Shown here: piece by piece, positions 11,621 to 24,647 of the stretch
How the letters are laid out: every line of letters begins with the position of its first letter
Numbering within the stretch: position 1 is the first letter of the stretch
Assembly: GCF_004337985.1 (NCBI RefSeq)
Contig: NW_021940920.1
Coordinates: 141,004 to 205,003, forward strand
Length of the DNA stretch: 64,000 bases
Origin: Pyricularia pennisetigena
Lineage: Eukaryota; Ascomycota; Sordariomycetes; Magnaporthales; Pyriculariaceae
Direction: 5' to 3'
Program-made: the position numbers and the translations under genes
The notes under the pieces: model-generated
The model's database searches: none
What the model was told of the DNA's origin: nothing
The model's input: only the letters and a program-made list of their open reading frames with translations

Positions 11621-14600
11621 TTGAGTCAAACAACACACGAGTAACGGCCTCACCCTTTTTATCACTCTCCCTTGCTGGATGAGAAGATATATTTCGTCGC
11701 TCGATTGTGGCCTATCGGATTGTTCCGAGGAGAAAAAAAAAAGACCAAATCTCCCCCCCCTGGCGGTGTTTTGTGAGATATGTGTGTCGATATGTGTTGA
11801 ATTTAGCCGTGTGCACTGGGCGCTGATCAAAGTCCATTCGTTAGTTGGAAGAGTTGCGAACCCGAGGTTATCTTTTTTTTTTTTTTTACCAGAGAGAAGC
11901 ATTTCGTTTTCCAGCTACTACTGTAAATAGCCAAAAACATCGCCAAATAAGATGCGATATCTGTGTAAATCATCCAGAGTCTCGTGCCAACTTTTGCCCC
12001 AAATGTCTATTATATCTGATGAGTCTTGCCCACTATTGTTAATTCATAAGGCCTTCGTAAGTGACCATGCAAGATGGACGAAGATCCTATCCTGGTCCAT
12101 ATTCTGCCTGTTGAAAGTAATTTTACGTTCAAATATGACCATCTTGACCGGATTTGAGATAATTAGACTGTGTTGCAATATGCCACTCTAGATCAAGGAA
12201 CCTGGCACATCAACCTGGCGGACGTAAGAGACACTGGTGGGTGCCGTTATCTCTCACACGTATAGTTTGATAATGGAATATTTCCTAGGCTCGTTCAAAG
12301 CCATGAGTAATGGACAACCATACACAAGCTTGTTGAACTTTTTTTTTTTTTTACTATTTCAACAGTCTAAGCAAGGGCGTTTGTCGGTGAAGATGTGAGT
12401 ATTACAAGCCATGTCCATACTCGCTCCAGCCGGGCTCAAACCAGGAAACCAATTCGAAAATGGCCAGAGAACTCCTCCAATTAACAAGAGACATTGTGTG
12501 CCCTCGGCGCCCAACGTGGTGCTGACTGAGATGAGGGCTGGTTAACTCATGTCAAAACATCAATCATGTCCTGGTGTGATATTTTATGCGGCACAACGTC
12601 TTCCATACCCTAGCAGGCCTAGATACGAAGTGGAGTACCTATCCCTATCATAGTCCCCCGGCTCCTGGGGGAAGCACGCGCCATACGAGTTTTCGACCAA
12701 GAATCCGCGTTTCCCTCTCGTCTGGTACCATGGGTCCCGATAAAATCGGGGCTATCTCACTGGGATTTGTCCTATCGTAGGACTGCCACTGCGCACGCCC
12801 TCCAGTTATCAAAGACCAGACCATGGGCTGGCAGCAATCTTTGATAAGCGGTTGCAAGGATGCGATGCAGTAGACCGTCCTGTGCCCAATGCAGGCTACG
12901 CTTTGCTTTGCTGAACACAAATCGAGCCAAGCTCGATCAAACGTATGTATATATGTCCTTTCCATGAACAAAAGTTGGTCGTCCCGGAGCTTCGGCCAAA
13001 TCCCGTTTGGGACTCTCTGGAGCCGTGACCCATCAACCAAGAAGCAAATAAAAATATCAGCCTCGTAGGCTATACATAGACGCGATTGTGCAAGCGTCAT
13101 CCGGAGCGTGACCCAGGCATTGACAGAGTCCGTGGCGTCAAACCATGCGCACTATTCAGCAAGCAAGGCTTGCAGGGCTGTCCTCAACACGATTGTGTTA
13201 GACTCTTTGGGCTGCCAAGCCCTCTTGCGCCGCAAGGATGGGGAGAACGTCTTGAAGTTCCCTCTTTTTTTTTTCTTTTTTTTTTTTCAAGGGGGACAAA
13301 AAAGTAGCAATCTCGATCGCCCACTGGGCTTACACCGTAATGCGTTCAAAGACATGATGACGTGTTGTGATTGACATGCATTGAGAATGTGGCAGTAAAG
13401 CTCGGGATTTCGGATCCTGTGTATGAGGATAAAAAGCAAAAAGAAGAAAAACCAGAAAAAGAGCTGACGAGCTCACAAAAATAAACTTTTACTGCTACGT
13501 CTAGACTTGGAAAAAATAAATGCGAACAATGCTCAACTGGCGCTTGCCGACGAGGATGCTGACCAAGAGAAGCAAGGGGAAGCCAGCAAAAAGACAACAA
13601 ACAGGTAACATACGGATACGGGTAATTATTCTAGTGTTGTAGTGTCGTAGTGTTGTAGCGTTGTACTGCTGGAAGCTAGAATAGACGAGCAAACATGGAT
13701 TCCATCCCAGAACGTGGGGACGCAGTCGGTACTAAAAAGAAAGCACTGTTGCAGATTCCCTGCTGTTACGGATCACGGAACACTATCAAGCGCTACTCTA
13801 GGTACTTTTTGTGAAATACTGTACAGTACGTGCTTCCACCCGCCCAAGAAAGGGGGGGGGGCCTGGGCGGGTCCAGCGTGCAGAACATGTGGGTTGAACA
13901 GGCACGAATCAGGGGCAACTTGCTATTATTGGTAAAGTAGGGGTTTACTAGACAGTATGTGCCTAGGGACTCCATCTCAACTCGCAGGACCACCAGCCTC
14001 CATGTCCATTTCTCCATCATGTCAATCGCGAAAAGGCTCGAGGTTGAAGGAGAATCTACGCAGTAATCAATTTCCATGGTCAATTGAGGAAATTGAACGA
14101 CGGCGCACGTGGCAGCAGTGCTGATTGAGCATGCAGGGACCGCCCACTGAAATTTGGACTGCACAATCACGGATATTGTTCTGCCCTACGGAGGTTTCTT
14201 GTTTGCCCATGGCAACCGGTCAGCCGCTTCTCGTATGCTAGATGCCATGCGGAGTAAATTCCCATACCATAACCACATGCATTTGTGAGACAGACATCCA
14301 AGACCGGCGTCAACACCGTGTTCTAATCTTTAAACGCCAAACACATTATCATGAGACTCGTCTACATTGGAATCAAACCTGAGTCAAACCCTGCCCAAGA
14401 CTGGATCTACTTGTACAGAGCAAACCGGCAGGAATACCAATTGACGAAGCCGCAAGCCAACATGGAAGCACCATCCGCATTAGTCCGTGAAACAAACTAG
14501 ACGGGCAGGGAAACCGCAACGGGCCGGGAACCAACGGTCCTTTTTTTTTTTTTTTTTTTTTTTGCATCCTCAATGGGGCTTTGTCAAATGATGCATGCAT

Positions 14601-16641
14601 CTGTGCGGAAATGTTGGCTTCAAATATTTGGAGGGGTTTTTTTTTATTTCAGTGCACCACTTTCAATGTCGTAGGTATGTTGGATTTGACTTCGGAGAAC
14701 ACCATGGCCAACAATCTATTGCTTGCCTCCGATGCCGTGAAAGAAGACGCACCAGATACAACATCTCTTGCGGGATAAATGTCGATCAAAATTGCACTAA
14801 AGAGCACATCCCTGGGGTATGGAATGGTAACTGTGATCCAGCAACCTGGAACCAAGGTCCATAGACGGTGCTAGGCGCTAAAGAGCACCGTCTCGGAACA
14901 AATATAATCTCAGCCGCAGCTTTTGAATACCCCAAGAATGACTACCTGTAGAGAGAGAGAGAGGAGGAAAAAAAAAAGCCCGTCAAAAGGTACAATGCAG
15001 AAGAAAGTAAAACCGCTTAAACCGCTGATTCTTCGTCTAGGTGGCTGAACAAATTTCCCCCGTTGATCAATGCTCCTTTCTCTCTTACTGAAAAGCACCT
15101 AATTAAGTGTTCATCCTCATCATATTTCCCCAAGATCGCAATTACGGCATCGCTTCTCGACACCACCTCGGCTCTGTGTGCAGAGTCGTATTCAACGCCA
15201 TTTCACGTCGCACTCGGTGGGCCCAATCCCCCCAAGCGGTCAAGCCAAAAAGGCAACCCCCCGCCTTTTTCAGGACAGCCAAGCAGAGGCAAGCACAGGT
15301 ACCCCGGCAAGGAAAAGGGAATTCACGGCAGCTGGCGAGCAAGCAGACAGAGGACCCTGAGAAAAAAAAAAAAAAAAAGAGAAGAGGGAGAAAGACAGAG
15401 AAAAAAAACCCACCAGATTTCTACGGTTGCAGCCGCCCGATTCGAACCCTTGCATCACAGCGAATTGCGGAAAGGAGTCAAGCATTGAGAAAGGAAGCCG
15501 AGACCGTCCATCCATCTGCCTTATGACAAGTGGAGGATACGAGAATTGGGCCTCATTTTCCAAGTGGTCAGGTGGCCCCAGGCGTCCACTCCCCTCAAAG
15601 CAACGCGCGCCTTCACTCAATTTCTCGCGCTGAAGTAAAACCAGACCTAGATCCAGACCAAACCAGACAGCCAGACAAGCCATTTGTTGAACGCCTGTCG
15701 CCTCCTGCTCGCCGCGCAGCTGTCGGTCCTCTCAACGACAACGATCGTAACGGAGCTGTCGACAGGAGATCTTGATCCGGCAAACATCAGAAACAACCAT
15801 TCATAACAACCAATTTTGCTATCACGACCTTTTGTCTACATTTTTGTCTTTGTTTTTTTTTGTCTTTCTCTCGTCTCTTCTTCGTCCACTCTTCTGCTCC
15901 CATAACCGCAGCTCTGTTGCTGTGTTGCTCCACATCGAGAAGTGACGTCGGACGGAACACAGACGAAATACGGCAAGCTGCACTTCTGCGACACCGCGCG
16001 ACTCTTCAGCCGCCCACGCCCTCAAGTAACGAAAGTAAACGCAGAGAAACGACGACGATCGAGTCACGAGTGGAAGGGCGACCTACCTGACGCGCTGAAT
16101 CATAATTGCTTTCGTCCGAAAACACCGCCCTGCGACAGACACGCTGTCAGGTACCACACCAGACAAGACATCGGTGGCCACAGTTCTGCCACAGTTGTCT
16201 GCTGTCCGGCTGCGCCCGGTCAACGTCAAGTCTCTATCCAGACACCCCCCGAGAAAGAAAAAAAGAAAAAAACTTTGCTGGGTATCGATAGCAGAAACAT
16301 AGATACCTAGGTATACCGCACACGCCTGCCGTGAGCAAGTCGATTTGCACAGTGTCGCCTGATCAGACTTCAGGGGCAGCCAAGTCGTTAATTTTCGGGC
16401 TGTGTGGCCAGGGTCCTCTGGCCTCTTATCTTGGTTTGGCATGCGCCTAGGTGTGCTCAAACAGAACACAGGTCCAACTACAACAAAACAAACCCTGTGA
16501 TAGCTTAGGAGCGCAAGGAAGAACCGGCAACGAAATCTTCCCTCAAAGCTCCTCTCTTCTCTGGCATACTTCCGAGACAGGAAGGGTGCGAAGAAACCAA
16601 AGCAGCCCGCATCGCATTTCCCAAGATCTTGCTCCGCAAAA
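11621..16641. other. Long intergenic region and Pal1 5' leader, no gene recognised
   Basis: About 5 kb with no convincing coding frame. Homopolymers are frequent (T runs near 12340, 13263-13288 and 14541-14563; A runs near 15362-15379). The last kilobase (about 15600-16641) is AC- and CT-rich, is probably promoter plus 5' untranslated leader for the Pal1 gene, and contains short upstream ATG frames. A T-loop-like string at about 15436 was examined and rejected as a tRNA. Confidence 0.5.
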
Positions 16642-18856
16642 ATGTCGTCGGGAATGCATCCGGACCAGTCTGGTAAGTGCTTTACAGTACACTGCATAAC
16701 AAAAATACATCAGCCCAAGCCAGTCATTCAATGACGATTCTGCCCAAAGCCAATTTGCATTGCAACCCAGCCCATCTCAACTCTACTTCCCTGTTTTTTT
16801 ACCCTCGCGCAGGCCAATCTCAGGCCGGTGACCAGGAACGGGTTTCTTGGAATTTTTCGATTTGATTTTATTTTTGTATTTTTTTTTCTTGACCCTCTCT
16901 GATCGCCCGCACTCGGTCCACTTAGCCGGTTGAGGTTTCTGTGTCATGTAGAGGAGATTGCTGTTTCATGTGCCCCTATCATCTCGTCATTCACCTTCTG
17001 CACGCTGTTGGCATGCTTGGTTCGACCACTAACGTGCCCCGTCTCTACTTTTCCTCCCTGCATCAGGTCAACGATCGGCGGGATTATCGCTCAATCTTTC
17101 ATCCAACAATCCCTTTCGCAACCGCGCGGCTTCTCCTAGCAATCTCCCACAGAGCCCGGCTTCTCCTTTTGATGATCCGCCGCCTCGTCCAGTTTCGCGA
17201 AATCCATTTCTTGATCCTTCCAACAAGCCAATTCAGCAACAGCAACCTTTATTGTCGCCAGACAGCATGGCTTCCAAATCTGACCGAATGTCGCCCACGG
17301 CGGAGGAGATTTTTGTAAGTTGTGACCCGCCAATTTCAGTGGACTTTAGCCCGTCTTCAACCAAGTTTTGTGTCAAAAAAAGCTACCTGAGCGGTTTCCC
17401 AGCCGAGGCACGACCAAGCGACGGGGCACACTAATTTTTTTGACTAGCGATCAGCTGCTGACTATTATTGGTGCCGTCGCAGGACTCCCTAACTCTCGAT
17501 GACAGAACTGACATGAAGCCACCTCCACCTCCAGGATCGCGCCCGTCCATGGGCCGACCGGGGCCTCCACGTGGAGAGAACGTGCCGCCTCCCGGTGGCC
17601 GTCGTCCTCCTCCAAGCCACAGGCCTACGCGTTCGCAGGAGGAAGCGATGCGAGCACGTAGACTGCAAGGGAGCGGCGCCGGAGACAGCCGCCATGGAGA
17701 GTCCTCTTCGCCTCACAGGCGATCGGACAGACGCCTGCGACGTAACTCGGAGTCTTCAGTCATCAGCACCGATAAGGAGAAGTATCTAACAGAGGAGGAA
17801 AAGAAGGCGCGTGATTTGCGGCGCCGGGAGAGGGAACGCCGCCACCGAGAGCGAGGCGAGCGAGACTCTAAAAGCAAACCAAGACCCAGCAACAGAAAAC
17901 TTGACATTATTGATCAGTTGGACGCCACGAGCATTTATGGCACCGGACGTGAGTGGCTATAAATCTGTCAGCTTTGAGAATTGAATGACGCGAACGAGAG
18001 TGACTGACACAAACCTGTAGTGTTCCATCACGATGGTCCATTCGATGCTCTCAACCCTCATCGGAACAAGAAAGGAAGCAGCCGCGCCCCGATGCAGGCA
18101 TTCCCGAAGGACTCGCTCAACAACTCTATGGGAGGGTCGGGGCCGCTGAACGCCCGTCCAGATCATGCGACGTTTATGGGCAATGCCGACCAGGAGGCCT
18201 TCAGAGAGTATTCTCAAGGCGAGAAGCAGGGCTCTTCCAGTCGTCTGCCGCCCGTTTTCGACCCTCTCAGCCGTGGCACGATTCTGCACGGTGACGAATC
18301 GATGGGCCTGGGAACATCCACCTTTTTGGAGGGTACACCGGCCGCACGGACCGTTATCCAGCGGCGCGAGGCTGAACAGCAACAAGATACCATGGAGAAT
18401 GGCCTCCAACGGAAGAAATCGCTTGCGCAGAGGATTCGCGGCATCAACCGCCCCCGCCGCGACTTCGAGGCGGGCGGCCGCATGACAAACCCCGAAGGCG
18501 TGTACTCGTCGCGACGATCGCCTCCGATTCCCGGTGCCAACTCGTCGGCCAGCATGTCGAGCTCGCGAGGGGAGCGCAACCCATTCTTTGCCGACTATGA
18601 CGGTGGCAAGAATGGAGAGGAGTCAATCTCTGTCCGTAGGAGAGATGGATCTGCTCCCCGTGTCAAGTCTCCCACTAGCCCGGACCCTGTGCCACTTGAG
18701 CGTCGTGCCACCGCTGGTGATGATGACCAGGCTGCCCGAGCCGGTGGCGGACTGCTTGCACGTGTCAAGAGCTTGAAGGGTGGACGGCGAGCCAGGCCAA
18801 GCCCCCCAGACCAGCCCTCACCTACGGCCGTTCCGGCCCCGGGTACCGCAGCCTAG
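16642..18856 (+). CDS. PAL1: Pal1 family cell-morphology / endocytic protein
   Basis: Four exons, 16642-16672, 17067-17314, 17483-17948 and 18021-18856, keep one frame and give 526 residues. The hallmark Pal1 core is LDIIDQLDATSIYGTG at 233-248, continuing across the third intron into LFHHDGPFDALNPHRN. An Arg/Glu-rich charged helix (about 200-225) precedes it. Three Asn-Pro-Phe motifs (25-27, 56-58, about 435-437) are the type that bind EH domains of early endocytic coat proteins. Pal1 in fission yeast is a membrane-associated protein needed for cylindrical shape. The yeast homologue acts at endocytic sites. The remainder is Pro/Ser-rich and probably disordered, with a basic C-terminus. The first intron (394 bases) is long for this genome, so an unseen small exon there cannot be excluded. 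The first ten residues rest on one short exon. Confidence 0.88.
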
Positions 18857-20046
18857 GGGCGCTCGGGTATCATGAGGACCCAAACGACGCCGACACCTAG
18901 CAGGCACATGGTAGTTCGCACTGCTGTCGTTTACGAGAATGCAGCGTTCTGAATCGCGAACACGATGCACAAATAACTGCCTTTACCACTCAAACGCTAT
19001 GGTTAATTCGTCTATTAACATTTACTACGTTGTCAGTGCGGCTGCGCCGTGCCACATCGTCTGGCCCCGTCTGCCTCGTGATTCTGTGAATGTCGTGCAT
19101 TTTTGACCGGCTCGATCTAGGGACGTTTATGCATCTGCAAACGGCGCCCATGATATGATGGTTCAGAAGAGGTATAGGGGGACAGTGATAGACTTTGTGT
19201 ACAAATTTGAATCGGCTATGGAAATTTCAGAAATTGTGATAATTTCAGTTGTTATTGGAAGGGGCTCTTTTTTTTCTTTTGTATCTCGGTGACTCGATGA
19301 TCAACATTGTCATCCTTAAAACCCTCAAACCTCCACAGAAAATGTTATGCGACCTGATCTCGTTTGTCTTCCCCTTTTTCATTCCTCCTATTCCTTATCT
19401 TACGCATCTCTTCTCAGAACATAGCCTGTACGGAGTCTTTTGGAATGCGTGGTGCTTTTTATCAACCATGGTGAACCTCCCCAAAAAATATCTTTAACCC
19501 AAGTTTCCTAGACGTCATCACCACAGCTGCCCGCATGCGCCTTGGGTTATGGGCATTCTACGCTGAATAGATAACACGCTACATTACCCATGTCGCCGTC
19601 CAAAATCGCATGAAAATACAAGAAAAATGTTTTAATGGTTGTGGTAGTTGGATTGGATACATGCAACCGCGCCTATGGCGGAACCAAATGCATCGAAGTC
19701 ACGTGATTGCAGATGGCATCGCGGCTTCTTTGTTCTCTCAATTGGTCTACATTTGCTTTGAAGATTGGCAGTTGAGGCTCCTTCACTGTTGTACTTTACG
19801 GAGAGCAGAAGCTGTTTTTTCGATGATTGTACGCCTTGTCGTCGGCTCTAAAAGAACCCTGACGATCGTTGCTTCGATTACCCTGATTTATGTATTTGCA
19901 TCCCGCTTGAAGAAATAGCCACGGTACTCTCAATGAGAAGGTCGCATCCAATCCGGGATGGCGATATGACACACAGTCCACGGAACCAAAGGATTATGGA
20001 TTGTCCAACGCATTTAATGAACTGAGTGGTAGATCATGCAGGAGTA
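18857..20046. other. Intergenic, no gene recognised
   Basis: About 1.2 kb between two plus-strand genes. It should hold the Pal1 3' untranslated region and the promoter of the next gene. T-rich stretches occur near 19267-19280. Short open frames here show no domain and no family resemblance. Confidence 0.55.
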
Positions 20047-21754
20047 ATGGGAGACCAAGAGGACATAGAAGCACCCCCGGATGCTTCTCAGGCTAGCTCG
20101 CACTTCCCTATCGATCCCGTGAGTGGACAAGTGCTCTTCTGCCGCGAAGCAGCCAGGCGGGATCTGCTGGGGGAGCGAGGAAACATTCTCTCGGGATGCA
20201 GAGAGCTGGATGTTGAAGCTTTGTCTGGAGGTTTCGAGAGAGGCTGCGTTGTGGGCGTGAGCTCTGAGCTGGAAGATTTTGGCTTGTTGGTAAGTCCTTG
20301 CGCCAATCGCCAGCTCACAGTCACTTCCGGAACTGATGTAAACATACACCACCATGCAGCTTGGACTGCAAGTCATCGCCCGCCTGCTTGTCGGTGACGC
20401 TTTACAGAGCAGCCTGGGGAAAGATAGGCCGCGGGCTGTGCTCATCACCACACTCGCTATGAGCGCGCTGCTTCCTACGCTAAGGGCGGTTCTACTAGAC
20501 CAGGCCGGATCAGAATGTCAAGACGAGGAAAGGGCGCGAGCGGTGGCAGCTGGGTGTCTGGAACAAATTGCCATCTCCAGAGTGTTTGACATGGACGGGC
20601 TCTGCGAGGTTCTGCATGAGGATTTGGCAACGCGAGAGGTCCCTCCTTCGCTCGAGGCAGCGCACGACAAGTCTCAGCCCGTAGACTGGGCGCCGGTTCA
20701 AGGATCAAGGAGAGACGTCATGAACGAGGCGGAGTCCCATGAAGCTCACGCGCTGCCGCCCCCAAAGCCGCCAAGGCAAGTAACAGAGATTATGGACAGC
20801 GATGACGATGCTCTTCCAGTGTCTGACGAATCATCCGAGCTGTCGTCGCCACCCTCGTCGTCACCGGTCCCACCATCGACATATTCATTTGGCGCAGAGG
20901 AGGCAGTGGTTCTTCACCAAGCACAGCAACCTGATACCGCGCAGGAGGTCGGCCAGGGCTCGGCAGAGGAGCTGCCCCAGGGGCCACACACGACAGAACA
21001 GGCAATGCAAAGACCTATATCTCGTACGGCGGATGTGGTACTCGTCACGCACATGTCATCCTTGTTGGCAGCGCTGCTTCGAACACGAGATAAACCATCG
21101 GCACATTCACAATTGGCACTGCTGTCTTCACACTTACGGCATATATCCCGATCTCTAGACTATGGATGTCCTCTGATAATGCTACTCAACGTTACGAACT
21201 CCCCAGACCGGGAACCAGAACAAAATCAACGCAGGGCGGATGGGAATTTCTCACCCGAAATACCTGGCGTCGGTGGCGGCGGCGGCGGCGGCAGCGGTGA
21301 GAACCGAAACAGACCGCTTGATCCAACATTGAGATCTATATTCAACCTGACATACAATCCAAACCCAAACTACCCTGGGGCCGCCGAGGCAAGCCCGACG
21401 GCCGCGCGCCGCAACAAACCCGCTTACGGCCTGCTATTTACCCAGCTGCTTGACTTGCATCTCCTGGCAACCCTGGTCCCCAGGGCGCGCGAGGATGCCG
21501 AGGCGCTGTTCTCGGGTGGCGACACCGGTGCGGTGCGGTACTCGTGGGTTATTGAGGTCCTATTAGACGAGCTGGGCGTTTGGACAGGACGTCGCGGCGG
21601 TGCTGCTGGAGCTTTGGGGCCAAGGGAGTGTCGTGAGCAGCGCTGGGCGGCTGTTGAAGTCAGGGGTGCCAGGATCGTGGATCTATTTGCAATGGCTGAT
21701 GAGGGCACAAGAGAACTGCACCTCGCTGGTGGGTTTGAGGGAGTGCTTGGTTAA
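20047..21754 (+). CDS. RecA-fold / Rad51-paralogue-like protein with degenerate ATP site
   Basis: Two exons, 20047-20289 and 20360-21754 (70-base intron), give 545 residues. The start is the first in-frame ATG. Residues about 50-95 read like the opening of a Rad51/RecA core: a GCRELD stretch, then SGGFERGCVVG. The position expected for Walker A reads SSELEDFGLL and lacks the Gly-Lys-Thr. Around 235-300 a hydrophobic DVVLVTHMSSLLAALL strand and a following LIMLLNVTNS strand match the Walker B and next core strand. Between them is a long acidic Ser/Pro/Glu insert, and later a poly-Gly linker. The C-terminal half has LLFTQLLDLHLLATLVP, with an Arg/Trp-containing tail. Members of this superfamily act in recombination repair, and degenerate members include Shu-complex type proteins. 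A non-catalytic role in homologous recombination is inference. The exact family is not recognised. Confidence 0.6.
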
Positions 21755-22129
21755 TCATGATTTATTTTGTTCACTCTGCGCACCCCATTCGTTGTCTTGC
21801 CGTCATGGCATGATATCCATTTTCCTCATTTTGGCCGTTGCTGGTGTACGTGATATCCTCGCGTTGGGAACTTGAGCCGAAGACCGCTGACTGAGGAGCC
21901 ACACTGCTGAGCCCAAAATATCTTGAGCTAAACCCAGTCCCCCGCCTCAGCCCACAAAGTCCCCAAGATAAAGCCTTCTTCGGACGGGGGGCGGGGGTTG
22001 TCTTTGGCTGGGCAAGTATGCCGAACCGAGGTTGAGCGGAACACAAAACCCTGAGATTCGGGTTTATCATCCCATGTCTTCCATGTGTGACACAGCGGAA
22101 CTACGCTGCAGCTTTTGTGGACGACACAT

Positions 22130-22131
<2 letters not shown>

Positions 22132-22171
<40 letters not shown>
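22132..22171 (+). repeat. Poly(A) tract of 40 bases
   Basis: An uninterrupted run of 40 A counted directly. It is preceded by gacacatgc and followed by gcagttttctgcgcc. I saw no flanking target duplication or retroposon body, so this is listed only as a homopolymer. Confidence 0.9.
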
Positions 22172-22172
<1 letters not shown>

Positions 22173-22792
22173 CAGTTTTCTGCGCCCGGGACCCTGGGAG
22201 GGGACTACAAGAATAGATTTACTTGCTCGATTGGGGAAATGGTCGATTCGACTAGGGCCCAAGAAACCGAGCCAAACTAAATGTTGAGACACGGGAACGA
22301 GCGTCCGAGCCATAGCGAGCAAGGAAATGCCATGCATGTTCTTTTTTTGTTCTTTCTTTTTCTTCTATCTTGGAAACATGCAAAGCCCGATGCTTGACGG
22401 AGTATTTACAGGATAGCCCAGCAAAAAGTACACTGTATTGCTCTGCAGTAGATAAAACCCACGAATTCGTAAAACCACCGGGCTGCTCTCCTAAATATGA
22501 TTCAGATCCATCTGCGTTTGGCGATTACAAAGTCCCCGATACACATGGACGCATTCCCAGCGACTCGAAAGGCCTCGCACTGACTCTTGCTTGCTCAGTT
22601 GTTGTCCTCACTTTTTTTTTTCTTTTTCTTTTTACTTAGTGCCATTTTGGTAGCCTGAACACTGTCTACGGTAGGCTAGACTGTATTGCCTAGACCTATT
22701 TACCAGCCTTGGGGTACCAGGTGCCTGTATAAGCAGATTTTAAGCAACCCGGTTACCTTGATATGCTGACTGAACGGTGAAAGCATAAGAAA

Positions 22793-22793
<1 letters not shown>

Positions 22794-22823
<30 letters not shown>
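22794..22823 (+). repeat. Poly(A) tract of 30 bases
   Basis: An uninterrupted run of about 30 A, followed by tgaaac and a second short A run. No associated element was recognised. Confidence 0.9.
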
Positions 22824-22825
<2 letters not shown>

Positions 22826-24647
22826 AAACAAAAAAAAGTATGCATTAGCTGGCTACTCAATTCATCGGTCGACAACAAAGCATACTGCAAAGGCGGGTTT
22901 GCGGTGAGTATCATAAATTATCCTATCCCACGAAGGTGTGCCTTCGGATTTTGGTCGTGACCGCAACTTTGCTTCACGTGAAGCAAATCCCTCCCTCCGC
23001 GCGGAATCCGATGTCATTGCCACGCGAGTTGTGTGGGAAGAGTCGTCTCGACTGAATGCAAATGCGGAGTGGCTGCAGACTTTTGTGGTGTAGCTGCCAA
23101 TCAGCACGGTTCCGAGTTGCGACGAATTTGGGAAGACAGGTGGCTAAAAGGAGACTAAAACCCAGTAGACGTGGGTTCTTCTTTGGATGAAATGAAAGCC
23201 GCGGCTGGCTTTCTTTCACTCAGAAGGTTTCTTATCTTGTGCTGTTTTTTTTGACATTCACTTTTCTTCGGTTTATTTTTGGTCCAAGCAAGCCAATACG
23301 TAGTAGACAAATTTGTTGAGAAGTATATCTGCATACACCAACACAGAGGGCGCTTAACTTTTTTTACCTAAGCAAAGGAAGGGAGCTGAGGTAGGTACCA
23401 CATCAATAGGCGAGCTAGGTACCTGACCTGGAGGTACCCAATACCCAAATGTGGATGAGGCTATGTCATGGAAGTGAAGTGCATTGCATTGCATTGCAAA
23501 CAAACACACAAGCACACATCAGCAGCGTCACTCCAAATCCATCTTTGTCCAGGAAGGTGGGGCTGGCAACCTTGTGGAGACTCCAAATCTGAATTGCTCA
23601 TCCATCCGAGCCGGAAAGGACCCAAATCAAAAAGAAGGCAGAGAAGAGGGCCACGACGACATGCATTGCCCAGCTAGCTTCTGTTCATCTCCATCTCTGG
23701 AGTAAAGGCGGAAATCCGATCCCGCGTCTTCCGACGGTACAACGGGCCAGACTCAGATCCGCATAGCTATTAATCTTACAAGGTGCTTCTATCCAAATTG
23801 TACACACTTGTACACCAAAGCACATCCCAGGCCCCCAAATAAGATCGACGGCCCACCGCGAGAGCGACGTCCCTGACAAGAGCTTTCGACAGATAGGGGA
23901 GATTTGACACTGTTGCTGCAAACCCCAGAAACCAAAACTTGCATGCGTCGTTTCGGTCGTGTCATTCTTTGTTGTGGGACCCAGGAACAGAGGGAAACAT
24001 AAAAAAAAAAAAAAAATCAAAAAAATCCAAACCTGCTGCAGGTACCAAAAGAAAGAAAGAAGGAAAAAAAAGTATATGGAACTACCAACAAGAACCACAG
24101 ACAATCATCACCCGTTACAACCGACCTGGAATGGGCAGCCGCCGTTAACTGCGAGACAAGACACTCCGCCTTGTACCTGATCAACAACGCCAACGATGAG
24201 CAGACAATAATCCTGCCCTTTGGTAAAGCCACACACGTACGTACATTGACCAGACCGACCATCCAACGCCGACGCGTTGGACTTGTTGTGCACGTACCCT
24301 ATACCGGGCTAAATCTGGTTCACGGCTTTATTATTATTATTATTATTATTTGGGGTCCGTCGATCTGTCTGGCTTTTTGGTCGGTGTCGGATTATTTTTT
24401 CTTTTTCTTTTTTTCTTTTTTTCTTCCCTTGATAATTTTCTTTTTATTCTTGTTAAAAAAAATTGTCCCCCCTGCAACGCAACGCAAACCTCCTGTCAGA
24501 CTCCAAAACGAACACATCTCCGCATAACGGTCACCCAAACACCACACCAAACACCTCGGTGGAAGCGACAATCGAACTGGCACAGAACAACAAACAAAAA
24601 ACAGCAGCCTCCAGATCGTCTGGAGCGGCGCACCAGCCGGCGCGACC

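Larger units (their letters stand above)
21755..24647. other. Long intergenic region with long homopolymers, no gene recognised
   Basis: About 2.9 kb without a supported gene. It contains the longest poly-A runs of the window, three GGTACC palindromes (23394, 23418, 23433), a GCATT reiteration near 23478-23497, a (TTA)n run near 24329-24350 and T-rich blocks near 24397-24450. The last 150-200 bases are probably the Efr3 leader. A Cys-containing frame at 22370-22639 begins without ATG and was not accepted. Confidence 0.55.

Noticed and set aside
15421..15510. tRNA-like T-loop string (gattcgaaccc) on the minus strand
   Set aside because: The flanking bases do not form a T-stem, and no acceptor or anticodon arm could be folded around it.
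15063..15683. Overlapping frames of 130-140 codons on both strands upstream of PAL1
   Set aside because: They overlap each other, include Lys or Phe runs from an A tract, and show no family features. They are more likely leader or promoter sequence.
22132..22171. SINE or processed pseudogene ending in the A40 tract
   Set aside because: No target-site duplication, no recognisable body and no second copy were visible in the window.
22370..22639. Small Cys-containing frame that could suggest a secreted effector
   Set aside because: No ATG start, no signal peptide, and it ends in a hydrophobic run created by a T tract.
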